Below, piece by piece: positions 34,270 to 43,527 of a stretch of 64,000 nt of DNA. The position numbers and the translations under genes are program-made. Each line of letters begins with the position of its first letter. The first letter of the stretch is position 1. This DNA is from Nemorincola sp044225795 (GTDB taxonomy: Bacteria > Bacteroidota > Bacteroidia > Chitinophagales > Chitinophagaceae). The stretch lies in contig JBGAIF010000002.1 in assembly GCA_044225795.1 (NCBI GenBank), forward strand, positions 434,001-498,000, read 5' to 3'. Below the pieces are notes generated by a model. The model saw only the letters and a program-made list of their open reading frames with translations, was not told the DNA's origin and searched no databases.

Positions 34270-34827
34270 CTATCCCACCGGCGCAACCAATGTTTCCTGT
34301 CCTTTCTCCCAATTACAAGGGCATAATTCATCTGTCTGCAAAGCATCCAGCACACGCAGCACCTCTGTCACATTGCGGCCTACACTCAGGTCATTAATGC
34401 ACACCCAGCGTACTATTCCTTCCGGATCAATAATATAAGTTGCCCTGTATGCAACTTTCTCATCTTCAGAAAGAATACCCAGTTCTTCTGCCAGGCTCTT
34501 GGAAGTATCCGCGATCATGGGAAAACGCAGATCCCTGAGATCCTTATGATCCTTACGCCATGCATGATGCACATATTCATTATCTGTAGAGGCTCCAAGC
34601 AACACCGTATCCCTGTCTGTGAAATTGGTATAGTTCTTATTGAACTCAGCGATCTCAGTCGGACATACAAAGGTAAAATCCTTTGGCCACCAAAACATTA
34701 CAGTCCATTTGCCGTCTATATCCCTGTTGCTGATCTCCTTAAATTCTTTTCCTTTTTCAATAGACACCACAGATTTCTTGCTGAACTCCGGGAATCTTTC
34801 TCCTACAGTAACAAATTTGCTTGACAT
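34270..34827 (-). CDS. ahpC: 2-Cys peroxiredoxin (AhpC/Prx1 type)
   Basis: This thiol peroxidase reduces H2O2 and organic peroxides. The peroxidatic site FWWPKDFTFVCPTE places Cys55 in its classical context. The resolving Cys is near the C-terminus (LCPCNWEKG, C169 or C171). The length is 185 residues. The sequence resembles the AhpC/AhpE-like peroxiredoxins paired with AhpD rather than with AhpF, and the next gene downstream is an AhpD homologue 75 bp away. The likely electron route is therefore AhpD to AhpC in the cytoplasm. Confidence 0.93.
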   Translation of the reverse strand: MSSKFVTVGERFPEFSKKSVVSIEKGKEFKEISNRDIDGKWTVMFWWPKDFTFVCPTEIAEFNKNYTNFTDRDTVLLGASTDNEYVHHAWRKDHKDLRDLRFPMIADTSKSLAEELGILSEDEKVAYRATYIIDPEGIVRWVCINDLSVGRNVTEVLRVLDALQTDELCPCNWEKGQETLVAPVG

Positions 34828-34936
34828 TTTATTTTTTGGATTTTTGTTTAAGGTGCAAATATCGCCAATCCGTTACAGATATAACTGACGGTGGTCATTG
34901 TGTTTGATTATCAAAGAATAAGTGATTTCAATTTTG

Positions 34937-35236
34937 CTAATTCAGAGATATTCCGGGAAGTGTGGCAGGAAGTACGTTATGAAACAATAATGGATGACAG
35001 AACACCTCCACAAAATGCCTATACAGAGGAAACGCCAATACCATCTCCATAGCCTCCTGCTCATCTTCTGCATTTACCACACACCATATCATGTTACGGT
35101 GAATAGAAACGCTATAAGAAAGCAGCCTACCTTCTGAGAACAGCTTATTGACATGCTCCCGATGCACAGGTACTACTGCGGCTATGTCTTCTGAAAATTC
35201 AGGTAATTCCAGTTGGAACAAGTATGCGGCCATCAC
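34937..35236 (-). CDS. Muconolactone isomerase-like / dimeric alpha-beta barrel protein
   Basis: A 99-residue protein with the beta-alpha-beta pattern of the muconolactone delta-isomerase/YCII-like ferredoxin-like fold: LFQLELP, VPVHREHVNKLFSEGRLLSYSVS, then AEDEQEAMEMVLAFPLYR. Such proteins dimerise. Without a beta-ketoadipate pathway in view, the catalytic assignment is weak. It begins 19 bp after the CHU_C-tailed secreted protein and is likely co-transcribed with it. Confidence 0.7.
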   Translation of the reverse strand: MMAAYLFQLELPEFSEDIAAVVPVHREHVNKLFSEGRLLSYSVSIHRNMIWCVVNAEDEQEAMEMVLAFPLYRHFVEVFCHPLLFHNVLPATLPGISLN

Positions 35237-35255
35237 GCGATGTTAATGATGAGGA

Positions 35256-37367
35256 CTATCGCAGCAATGTAACGTTGCCTTTTTTCTTCAGGTGTTTTCC
35301 ACTGTTACAGTATCCATCTGCCTCCCAAACGTAAACACCTACAGGGCATATTTTCCCGTTATACGAGCCATCCCATCCTTCATTGATCTTGTTTGTTTCG
35401 AATACAAGGACACCCCAGCGGTCATACACCCTGAAGTAATTCAGCTTAACCACCTCCTGGTTGATGATAGCAAATTTATTTACCGCAGAACTAGCGCTGT
35501 TTGGCGCAAAAGCGTTTGGCAAAACAAAGTCACCGCAGTCAACATGCACAACAACTGTATCCATGCTCTTGCACTTAAAGGTATCATTCAACTCAGTTAC
35601 CGTAAGATAGTAAGTATAATCGTGAGGAGGATTAGCAACAGGATTGGTAGCGGAGCTATCGTCAAGGAATTCGTAAGGCGACCATACATACTGGTACACC
35701 CCGTATTCACTAAGCACCATATTGTTAGTTGTCGTATACGGACCGCCTAGTGTGGTAGAAACACCATCGTGGATCCAGCGATCAGGACCAGCATCTGCCT
35801 TAATACGGCTTACGTGTATCTTCACATTAGTATCCACCTTACATCCGAATCCATAATACAGCACTACATGATAATCGGTAGTATACTGCGGCCATACCTT
35901 TACAGAATCACTGTACAAGTAAGTAGTATCGATATTGTATGTAGTGAACCAACGAACGGAGTCTGCGAGGTTTGACTTGCTGTATAATTTAATCGTATCG
36001 CCCTGGCAAATGGTTGTATCCATGTTCATTGCGATAGGAGGATAAGGCAACACAGTTATTGGCTTACAATTCACTCTTTGTGTAGGCAACCCCTGATCAA
36101 CCACGTAATAAATGTTATATACACCCGGAGCATTATAGCTATATACAGGTGGGTTTACCTCCGTGTAAGAAGGTATTGATGAATTGGTACAATGAAAAAA
36201 ATCCACCTTGGTCAGCGAGCTGTCCCTGGGATTCACAATAAATCCGAACAAATTGTCTTTGTCACGAATGATACGTGAAATAGCAGAAGGATAATTCATC
36301 AGGCCAACATTATTGTAGTCTATTGCATAGTAAGGACCTGTAGGCGTATGCATCTGCAAGCCCACAAGCTGGCTCGTTGTGCTGTCTGTAATGTAGGCAT
36401 ACATCTCACCACAATCCTTATTGAGCGTAATTGATGACGGATAGTTGATCCTGAAATTGAAATTGCCGAGGTCAGTTCCCAGAGTAGCGCCGACCCCATA
36501 TTCAGAGTCAACAGCCGACCCCATATCCATCCGGACAACGTTGTTGGAATTGGCATTAGTGACAAAGAAATACCAATTGCCATTGTCCTTTACTGCTGCC
36601 AGGTCTGTGGGCGCGTTAAGCAGAGGGCTACCCGTCGCATCGGTGATGTTTCCAAGGCTTTCCAGCAAAGGAGTATTCGACACGTTGAAGGAGAAATCCA
36701 TGCGAATGAGTTCGCTGTTTCCCTGGTTCACACAGAAACCAACCCAGTTACCATTCTTCTCCTGGGTAACAAAAAGACCTTTAGGATAGTTCAACAAGGT
36801 TTTGTCATTGCCAAAGTTGGCAACGTTCGGACGTGGATTACCCAAGTGCGGCCCAAAATCCACACGGCCAAGTGTAGATGTTCCGGCAGTAAACCCACCA
36901 CCGATAAATATGAACCAATGATGCGAAAATGTATCCTTCAGAATGTAAAGACACGTAGGATTCTTTGGCAAACCCGATTTGAGACTATCAAAATTGGTAA
37001 CTGTAGGCGTATTATCGAGGCTGTTTCCAAAATTCAGGCGGAGCAACTCGCGGGTTTCATTGTTGATGACAAAACCGTAATACTGACCACTATCTTCAAT
37101 AATGTCGATATCTGTAGGGATATGAAAACCAAACTTTTTGCCCATGTTTGTGCCCGTAGGTGCATTCACCTGGTAACCGGAACAAAATCCCCAATAGTAA
37201 TTTGCGGCATTGAAAACACCACTTTTCAGGGTCACCGGCTGATTGATACACACCGTGTCCGGTGCATAAAAAAGCGTATCAACCGATGGGGTCAATTTTT
37301 GTTGTGCACTAAGGTTATCTGCAAGCGAAAAAACCAGTAGCGTAACGAGTAGTATAATTTTTTTCAT
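35256..37367 (-). CDS. T9SS-secreted protein with CHU_C (type B) sorting domain
   Basis: A secreted protein of 703 residues. A signal peptide (MKKIILLVTLLVFSLADNLSAQ) precedes a long region (~85-400) with repeated WVGFCVNQGNSELIRMDF-like units, consistent with a beta-propeller. One or two PKD/Ig-like segments follow (~400-600). The C-terminus (~615-703) is the gliding-motility-associated CHU_C/type B sorting domain, with LPNAFAPN, FRVYDRWGVLVFET, WDGSYNGK and PVGVYVWEADG. Type B cargo may stay in the medium or attach through PorP/SprF-type partners. No substrate is evident. Confidence 0.88.
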   Translation of the reverse strand: MKKIILLVTLLVFSLADNLSAQQKLTPSVDTLFYAPDTVCINQPVTLKSGVFNAANYYWGFCSGYQVNAPTGTNMGKKFGFHIPTDIDIIEDSGQYYGFVINNETRELLRLNFGNSLDNTPTVTNFDSLKSGLPKNPTCLYILKDTFSHHWFIFIGGGFTAGTSTLGRVDFGPHLGNPRPNVANFGNDKTLLNYPKGLFVTQEKNGNWVGFCVNQGNSELIRMDFSFNVSNTPLLESLGNITDATGSPLLNAPTDLAAVKDNGNWYFFVTNANSNNVVRMDMGSAVDSEYGVGATLGTDLGNFNFRINYPSSITLNKDCGEMYAYITDSTTSQLVGLQMHTPTGPYYAIDYNNVGLMNYPSAISRIIRDKDNLFGFIVNPRDSSLTKVDFFHCTNSSIPSYTEVNPPVYSYNAPGVYNIYYVVDQGLPTQRVNCKPITVLPYPPIAMNMDTTICQGDTIKLYSKSNLADSVRWFTTYNIDTTYLYSDSVKVWPQYTTDYHVVLYYGFGCKVDTNVKIHVSRIKADAGPDRWIHDGVSTTLGGPYTTTNNMVLSEYGVYQYVWSPYEFLDDSSATNPVANPPHDYTYYLTVTELNDTFKCKSMDTVVVHVDCGDFVLPNAFAPNSASSAVNKFAIINQEVVKLNYFRVYDRWGVLVFETNKINEGWDGSYNGKICPVGVYVWEADGYCNSGKHLKKKGNVTLLR

Positions 37368-37435
37368 AATCCTATGTAGCAGTATAGATACTCCTTCCCT
37401 AAACTTCCCGCTAATATAAGCTAATACTGCAAAAC

Positions 37436-37465
37436 TTTGGTAGTATTGCGGTACTTTTTATTTTG
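37436..37465 (+). promoter_or_regulatory. Candidate promoter of the S46 peptidase gene
   Basis: TTTG (37436-37439), a 19-bp spacer and TATTTTG (37459-37465) resemble the Bacteroidota -33/-7 pair. The -7 box is one base shorter than TAnnTTTG. It ends 16 bp before the preferred ATG. Confidence 0.4.
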
Positions 37466-37481
37466 TAAATCAAAAAATTAT

Positions 37482-39677
37482 ATGTCAACGATGGCATCAG
37501 GCAAATTTTCATTAATTAAAAGTTTAATATTCATAACTTTTGTTTTTTCATGGCCTTCCCTGATGGCTAAAGAGGGTATGTGGATACCTGCCACACTCAA
37601 AGCACGTGAAAAAGACATGAAAGCCGCCGGCTTACAGATACCCATAGAGCAATTATATAATGAGAATGGAACAGGATTCAACAATGCGGTTGTCCTGTTT
37701 GGCAAGGGTTGCACCGGTGAAATCATTTCCACAAAAGGCTTAGTTCTTACCAATCACCACTGTGGCTACGGAAGTGTGCAAGGCCTGAGCAATACCCTCA
37801 ATGATTATTTTGCCAATGGCTTCTGGGCAAAGAACCTTGGCGAGGAGTTGCCTTGCAAAGGCCTCACCATCACCTTCATTCGTCGTATGGAAAATGTGAC
37901 TGACCGGGTACTGGAAGGCATCAGTGATACGATGAACGATGCACTGAGAGACACACTCATCAACAGGCACATCAGCGCTATAGAAAAAGACATTGCCAAA
38001 AGCACTAAGCTGGACGCGACCATAAAACCATACTATAAAGGCAACCAATACTGGTGCGCTATCACAGAAACTTACCGCGATATTCGCCTCGTAGGCTTCC
38101 CACCCAATGGCATCGGCGCTTTTGGCGGAGATGTAGAGAACTGGATGTGGCCGCGCCACACAGGCGATTTCAGCATTTTCCGTGTATATGCAGGTGCAGA
38201 TAACCGTCCTGCAGACTATGCGACAACTAACAAACCTTACAATGCAGAGCAGTTCTTCCACGTCAATATATCGGGCTACAAAGAGGGCGACTTTACCATG
38301 GTATATGGCTTTCCGGGCACAACGGATGAGTACATATCTTCTTATTCTCTGAAGCAGGTATATTCTATTGCCGACCCAATAGCCATTGAAGCCCGCACCC
38401 GCAAGCTGGATATATGGAGCAAACACATGGCTCTGTCCCGCGACATCTTCCTCAAATACACCTCAAAACGCGCAGGTGTAGCCAATGGCTGGAAAAAGTG
38501 GCAAGGTGAAGTTACAGGACTAAAACTGAACAATGCAACGGCAAAAAAGGAGGCCTACGAAAAACAATTCCAGGCATGGGCCGATACCAACAAAGTATTG
38601 CCCTATGCCAAGGGCCTGCTGCCACAGATGCGTACCGCTGCACAGGGTGTAGATCAGTTGCTCATCACTGACCAGTATAACAAAGAAGCGATACTCGGCA
38701 TAGAGCTGATACAGCAGGGTGCAGCATTGGAGGGTCTGTTAAAGTGTTTCAGACTAGGCTTAACCGGCTCCCTACTCACTGACACTCTGCAGAAAGTGGT
38801 ACACAGTATGGCAGGCTTTAGTAAGAACTATGATGCTGCCACCGACAAAGATGTGTTCATATCACTGATGACCCTCTACTTCAACAAATGCAACGCATCA
38901 CTGCCAGACTATTACAAAACACAGTACGATGCACATAAGAAAGATATCATCTCATGGGCATTTGATGTTTATGGCACCACTCTTCTCACATCACAAGAAA
39001 AGTTGATCGCTTTTGCAGAAACAGCGAAACCGGCTGACAGCAGTAAGATATTCAGCGACCCCGCATGGCAATTATTCAATGCTATAAATACTACCCGCAA
39101 AGAAAAAGTTCTGCCTGTGCTGAACGACTACAACGCCAGGATGCGCTATCTCAACAGGCTTTATCTGAAAGCTCAAATGGTGAAAGACAAGAAAAAAGAA
39201 TTTTACCCGGATGCCAACCTGACACAACGCATCACCTACGGACAAGTTAAAGGCCTTGACCCTGATGGCGCCGAAAAATATGCATGGCAAACCAACCTGG
39301 CACAGGTTGTAGCGCTCGACGACACTACATCAGACATTTTTAAAGTACCTGCGAAGCTGAAAGATCTTTACAAGAAAAAGGATTATGGCCGCTGGGGTGT
39401 AAATGGTACTATGCCGGTTGCATTTGTGGCTTCCAATCATACATCAGGTGGCAACTCCGGCAGCCCTGTGCTAAACGCCAAGGGTGAACTGATAGGCACC
39501 AACTTCGACCGAGCTTACGAGGGTACCATGAGCGACTACTACTTCGACCCAAACCGCTGCCGTAATATCTCTGTAGATATCCGATATACGCTCTTCATCA
39601 TCGAGAAGTTTGGTGGTGCTGGCTGGCTTATAGATGAAATGGCAATTACGAAGGAACCAATTAAAAAGAAGCCCTAA
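37482..39677 (+). CDS. S46-family dipeptidyl-peptidase, DPP11-like
   Basis: This S46 serine peptidase removes dipeptides from the N-termini of oligopeptides, normally in the periplasm. A signal peptide (~residues 7-29) is followed by the catalytic His in NHHCGYG (~91-97), Asp229 in HTGDFSIFRVY and Ser659 in GNSGSP. The residue 18 positions after Ser659 is Arg677 (in NFDRAYEG). In Porphyromonas gingivalis DPP11 the equivalent Arg673 gives Asp/Glu specificity, whereas DPP7 has Gly there. I start at the ATG 37482, since the frame upstream only opens on a TTG. The length of 731 residues fits the family. Confidence 0.93.
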   Translation: MSTMASGKFSLIKSLIFITFVFSWPSLMAKEGMWIPATLKAREKDMKAAGLQIPIEQLYNENGTGFNNAVVLFGKGCTGEIISTKGLVLTNHHCGYGSVQGLSNTLNDYFANGFWAKNLGEELPCKGLTITFIRRMENVTDRVLEGISDTMNDALRDTLINRHISAIEKDIAKSTKLDATIKPYYKGNQYWCAITETYRDIRLVGFPPNGIGAFGGDVENWMWPRHTGDFSIFRVYAGADNRPADYATTNKPYNAEQFFHVNISGYKEGDFTMVYGFPGTTDEYISSYSLKQVYSIADPIAIEARTRKLDIWSKHMALSRDIFLKYTSKRAGVANGWKKWQGEVTGLKLNNATAKKEAYEKQFQAWADTNKVLPYAKGLLPQMRTAAQGVDQLLITDQYNKEAILGIELIQQGAALEGLLKCFRLGLTGSLLTDTLQKVVHSMAGFSKNYDAATDKDVFISLMTLYFNKCNASLPDYYKTQYDAHKKDIISWAFDVYGTTLLTSQEKLIAFAETAKPADSSKIFSDPAWQLFNAINTTRKEKVLPVLNDYNARMRYLNRLYLKAQMVKDKKKEFYPDANLTQRITYGQVKGLDPDGAEKYAWQTNLAQVVALDDTTSDIFKVPAKLKDLYKKKDYGRWGVNGTMPVAFVASNHTSGGNSGSPVLNAKGELIGTNFDRAYEGTMSDYYFDPNRCRNISVDIRYTLFIIEKFGGAGWLIDEMAITKEPIKKKP

Positions 39678-39679
39678 TC

Positions 39680-39692
39680 CGTCATTGCGAGG
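39680..39692 (+). other. Fragment resembling a dispersed CGTCATTGCGAGG element
   Basis: The 13-mer cgtcattgcgagg, with a cgtcgcgcccgtcatt stretch ~35 bp later, resembles an interspersed intergenic repeat I recall from Bacteroidota and some other bacteria. Only one degraded copy is in this window, so the call is tentative. Confidence 0.3.
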
Positions 39693-39841
39693 TTGAGTTT
39701 ATGATGAGCTTTTCGTCGCGCCCGTCATTTACTAATAACTCCTTAGCCACGATCACTATCTATGACCATTCTATATTATATCTAATTACCGTGCTAACTT
39801 AACAATGGTTACTATTATTATAGTATTAACACAGACCTCAT

Positions 39842-39849
39842 TAAATTTG
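39842..39849 (+). promoter_or_regulatory. Candidate -7 promoter element of the ABC operon
   Basis: TAAATTTG matches TAnnTTTG exactly and ends 11 bp before the ABC ATPase ATG. There is no Shine-Dalgarno sequence between them. Confidence 0.45.
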
Positions 39850-39860
39850 GTCATTCAACA

Positions 39861-40505
39861 ATGCAATTAACCTTACAGGAAATAGTGCCTATACCGCTGC
39901 GTGAGCATGTGAACAACTACTCATCCGGCATCTGGAAAAAGACACTCTCCTTCACCAAAGGCGAGCGGGTATTTATACAGGCACCTTCCGGCACCGGCAA
40001 GACCACACTCGTACACATACTGTATGGCCTGCGGCAAGACTATACCGGCGAGGTTCGCTGGGGCAATGACAGCATGACAGGCATCAATGCAGAAGCACTG
40101 GCAAAGTTGCGCACAGGTAGTGTGTCCGTCATCTTCCAGGATATGCGTTTATTTCCTGAGCTTACTGCATGGGAAAATATAGAGGCCAAGCGCAAGCTTA
40201 CCAATACCGTAACAGAAGAGCAGGCACTTAACTGGCTCGATCGCCTGGGACTAAAAGACAAAAAGAACTCACTCGGCAGTACTCTATCGTATGGCGAGCA
40301 ACAGCGCGTGGCTATCATCCGTTCGCTGTTACAACCCTTTGAGTGGCTGCTCATGGATGAGCCCTTCAGTCACCTCGATCATGCCAATATCGATAAGGCG
40401 CGAGCGCTCATTGCAGAGGTAGTGCAGCAGCACAAGGCAGGCATGATACTCGCCGATCTTGATGACAACAATTATTTCCCCTACACTAAAAAACTACTCC
40501 TGTGA
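39861..40505 (+). CDS. ABC transporter ATP-binding protein (LolD/FtsE-like)
   Basis: A 214-residue ATPase subunit. Walker A is APSGTGKTT (~residues 39-47), the Q-loop is VIFQDMRLFPELTAWENI, the signature is LSYGEQQR and Walker B is WLLMDEP followed by the D-loop SHLD. The size and the MacB/LolD-like permease that follows suggest an FtsX-superfamily complex using ATP for mechanotransmission or lipoprotein/lipid handling. The usual switch His of the H-loop is not evident: the corresponding stretch reads MILADLDDNN. Its stop overlaps the GTG start of the permease by 4 bp. Confidence 0.88.
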   Translation: MQLTLQEIVPIPLREHVNNYSSGIWKKTLSFTKGERVFIQAPSGTGKTTLVHILYGLRQDYTGEVRWGNDSMTGINAEALAKLRTGSVSVIFQDMRLFPELTAWENIEAKRKLTNTVTEEQALNWLDRLGLKDKKNSLGSTLSYGEQQRVAIIRSLLQPFEWLLMDEPFSHLDHANIDKARALIAEVVQQHKAGMILADLDDNNYFPYTKKLLL

Positions 40506-41710
40506 GCGATACCACGCAGAAACATATACTCCGTAAGCTGTTACTGCGCTCACAGCAGCGGTCACGGCTGTGGGCTGCACTCATAGCGCTGTGTGTGGGT
40601 ACTACACTGCTGCTGCTCTCCGTGCTCATCTGGTGGAATTTCCGCGAACTGCTCTACGGCAAGAACCGCAATGATTCACTCGGCAGCACCTACCTCATCA
40701 TTGGTAAGCGCGTCACCGAGCAGAACATGGGCATCCCCAATGCCACTATCTTTACAGAGAGCGATCTGCAGGGCATCAAACAGGCGCCACAGGTAGAAGA
40801 GTTGGGTATCATCTCTTCCAATCATTTCCCTGTATACGCCACTATGGGCGGCAGGCTGGCATTTGCCACAGACCTTGCCCTCGAAAGTGTACCCGACCAT
40901 TTCATAGACAATCTGCCTGCCGACTGGAAATGGCAACCCGGCAGCAAAGAACTGCCTATTATCATCTCCTCGCAGTTCCTCGATATCTACAACTACGTCT
41001 TTGCACCCAGCCAGGGACTGCCACAACTGTCTGAGAATTCCGTAAAATCCATCGTACTCAGCCTCAAAGCAGGGCCTGAGGAACAGAACGAGACCTATCT
41101 CGCGCATGTGGTTGGCTTCTCAGACAGGATAGGGTCTGTATTAGCACCTCAGTCATTCATTGATTATGGCAATAAAAAATGGGGTAAAACGGGGATGACT
41201 GACGCTACATCGCAAGTCATACTAAAGACAAAAGACCCTTCAGATGTCGGTTTTGCCAGCTTCCTGAAAGCACATGATTATACCACCAATTCTCAGAACC
41301 TGCGCTGGAGCAAGATGCGCGCTATAGTAGAAATAGTAGCCGGCGCTACGGGCCTGCTGGCCTTACTGCTCATGGGTATCGGGGCACTGGTATTCATCCT
41401 ATTTATAGAACTGACCATAGCGCGCGCACAGGCATCACTTGCTTTGTTACTACAGATCGGCTATGCCCCACGGTTTCTCAGCAGTTTTATGATACGCCGT
41501 TTCCTGCCGATGGCACTGGCCTGTGTTGCCGTTGCCTCGTTGCTGACCATTGTCACCCAGGCAGTAGCAGTGCAATTAATGGCTGCCCGGGGCCTTGTAT
41601 CATCTGCAATCCCGGGTTGGCCTGTATGGGCGGCATTGACTATCAGCACAGCAATACTGATGATGCTCATATCATCATCCATCAGCAGGTCAATAAAGAA
41701 GACAAATTAA
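40502..41710 (+). CDS. ABC transporter permease, FtsX/LolC superfamily
   Basis: A membrane partner of 402 residues. One helix near the N-terminus (~22-42) is followed by a large periplasmic domain (~45-275). Three C-terminal helices then follow (~280-305, ~330-355, ~375-395), giving the four-helix MacB/FtsX topology. Translation starts with GTG at 40502, overlapping the ATPase stop (GTGA), so synthesis of the two is coupled. The substrate is not evident. No outer-membrane or MacA-like adaptor gene adjoins it, so an FtsX-like or LolC-like role is more likely than drug export. Confidence 0.85.
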   Translation: MSDTTQKHILRKLLLRSQQRSRLWAALIALCVGTTLLLLSVLIWWNFRELLYGKNRNDSLGSTYLIIGKRVTEQNMGIPNATIFTESDLQGIKQAPQVEELGIISSNHFPVYATMGGRLAFATDLALESVPDHFIDNLPADWKWQPGSKELPIIISSQFLDIYNYVFAPSQGLPQLSENSVKSIVLSLKAGPEEQNETYLAHVVGFSDRIGSVLAPQSFIDYGNKKWGKTGMTDATSQVILKTKDPSDVGFASFLKAHDYTTNSQNLRWSKMRAIVEIVAGATGLLALLLMGIGALVFILFIELTIARAQASLALLLQIGYAPRFLSSFMIRRFLPMALACVAVASLLTIVTQAVAVQLMAARGLVSSAIPGWPVWAALTISTAILMMLISSSISRSIKKTN

Positions 41711-42165
41711 TTGTATTGCAGGTAGGCTGTTCTGTGGCGCATGATGTAAATTATGTTCACCAGCAGTGCAAACATTGTTATCCAGAACATCACAGAGAAG
41801 ATGTCCCAGCGCAGCGCAAACTTGGAGATACAAGCAACTGTACTCAGCCCTGAGTAACCCTCATAGTAGTCGCGGTGATGCACCAGAAACGACCAACTGT
41901 AACTATAGAAGATAATGGTGAAAATGATATGAAAGGCGTGGAATGGCGTTCTGTTCTTATCCCCCGGCCAGAAGAACTGCTTCAGGCAGCATAGTGATGT
42001 GGCACACAGGATAAAGTTGACATAACTGATAACACGAATGGTGAAGCCGATACGGCCGTCGTTGATACCTGGTATCAACATAATAAATCCAAGGATGATC
42101 AACAGAATGACCAGCAGGGCATTTTGTTCACGGTTTGTCATGGGAAGCAATTGATGATGATGCAA
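41707..42165 (-). CDS. Four-helix integral membrane protein, unknown function
   Basis: This 152-residue protein has four hydrophobic helices (~17-36, ~42-62, ~78-95, ~122-144) joined by short charged loops such as FWPGDKNRTP and VHHRDYYEGYSG. I recognise no family. The start may be Met9 (42141, MTNREQN) instead of Met1. It overlaps the end of the convergent permease gene by 4 bp. Confidence 0.68.
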   Translation of the reverse strand: MHHHQLLPMTNREQNALLVILLIILGFIMLIPGINDGRIGFTIRVISYVNFILCATSLCCLKQFFWPGDKNRTPFHAFHIIFTIIFYSYSWSFLVHHRDYYEGYSGLSTVACISKFALRWDIFSVMFWITMFALLVNIIYIMRHRTAYLQYN

Positions 42166-42251
42166 ATTTACATCTCATCTCTTGCTATATATCGTTGCGG
42201 GATTGTTAATAACTTTTCCTTACATGAACGGTTAACATTTAAGCAACAATA

Positions 42252-43496
42252 TCAATGGCTGTGCTTCAGCGCACCTTCCCACTTACTCACCACCGCTGTG
42301 GCTATACTGTTGCCTACGACATTCATAGCCGACCGCCCCATATCCAGCAGCGGATCTATACCCAGCAGCAATGCCAGTCCTGCGGCAGGTATCTTGAAGG
42401 TATCGAGTGTTCCGGCTATTACTACGAGTGAGGCTCGCGGCACACCGGCAATACCCTTACTCGTAAGCATAAGTACGAGCAACATGGCTATCTGAGTCCC
42501 TGTATCGAGCTGTATGCCGTATGACTGAGCTATGAACAGCGAGGCGAAGGTCATATACATCATAGAGCCATCGAGATTAAAAGAGTACCCAAGCGGCAGC
42601 ACAAAACTCACCACCTTCTCCTCACAACCAAAACGCTCCAGTTCCAGCATCAGCTTCGGGAAGGCGGCCTCGCTACTGCTTGTAGAGAAGGCTATCAGCA
42701 CCGGCTCTTTGATATGCCGCAAAAGAGTCAGCACCTTCCTGCGAATGAACAGAAAAGCCGCCAGCACCAATATGGTAAAGAGTATGCCCAACCCTAAATA
42801 GAACTCGCCGATGAATTTGGAATAAGTACCTAATATGCCTAAACCTTGCTTTGCAATAACCGCCGTCATGGCACCAAATACAGCTAACGGAGCAAAATTC
42901 ATTACGTAGCCTGTCATCTTCAGCACAATATGTGCGAGTGAATCCAGCAGCTTAGTTATTGCTTCGCCTTTTTCGCCTAATGCAGCAGTAGCCACGCCAA
43001 AGAACAGGGAGAATACCACAACCTGGAGTATCTCATTCTTTGCCATCGCATCAATGATGCTCGTTGGAAAGATGTGGGATACAAAGTCTTTGAGCGTAAG
43101 TGTGGCATGCTCAATATTTGACGCAGCGGCAGTAGCTACCTCGTGGCGGTCAGCCCCCGGCTGAAAGAAATTGACCAATATCATGCCCAGGAAAAGACTT
43201 AAGAACGACCCCATTACGAACCACAGCATAGTCTTGCCGCCTACACGGCCTACCGTCTTCACACTACCCTGTTTGGCTACGCCCACTACCAGAGTACTGA
43301 ATACAAGGGGGGCAATGATCATCTTTATCAGGCGAAGGAAGATATCGGCAAGCAACGAGAAAGGCTCAACAACATTAACAGGCACATTTGCACCATAATT
43401 CTTATTCAGAACAAAGCCCAGCGTTATCCCCGAAGCCATTGCAATGATGATGTACAAGGTAAAACGGTTATTCCTGGTTGGGTGCTGCGTGTTCAT
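42252..43496 (-). CDS. Dicarboxylate/glutamate:cation symporter (SDF/DAACS family)
   Basis: A sodium- or proton-coupled carrier of the GltP/GltPh family, 414 residues with eight helices and two re-entrant loops. Diagnostic motifs are the serine-rich hairpin FSTSSSEAAFPKL, YSFNLDGSMMYMTF in the NMDGT-like position, the second hairpin SKGIAGVPRASLV, and the final GIDPLLDMGRSAMNVVGNSIATAV. Those segments bind Asp, Glu or C4-dicarboxylate together with cations. The exact substrate cannot be told by eye. It is read as a single gene in front of the ACC-deaminase-like gene's end. Confidence 0.93.
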   Translation of the reverse strand: MNTQHPTRNNRFTLYIIIAMASGITLGFVLNKNYGANVPVNVVEPFSLLADIFLRLIKMIIAPLVFSTLVVGVAKQGSVKTVGRVGGKTMLWFVMGSFLSLFLGMILVNFFQPGADRHEVATAAASNIEHATLTLKDFVSHIFPTSIIDAMAKNEILQVVVFSLFFGVATAALGEKGEAITKLLDSLAHIVLKMTGYVMNFAPLAVFGAMTAVIAKQGLGILGTYSKFIGEFYLGLGILFTILVLAAFLFIRRKVLTLLRHIKEPVLIAFSTSSSEAAFPKLMLELERFGCEEKVVSFVLPLGYSFNLDGSMMYMTFASLFIAQSYGIQLDTGTQIAMLLVLMLTSKGIAGVPRASLVVIAGTLDTFKIPAAGLALLLGIDPLLDMGRSAMNVVGNSIATAVVSKWEGALKHSH

Positions 43497-43527
43497 ACTC
43501 GTGAATTTTCAGAATAAAAATACTCTT

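Noticed and set aside
37437..37481. TTG start for the S46 peptidase
   Set aside because: It overlaps the candidate promoter and would add residues before the signal peptide. The ATG at 37482 is sufficient.
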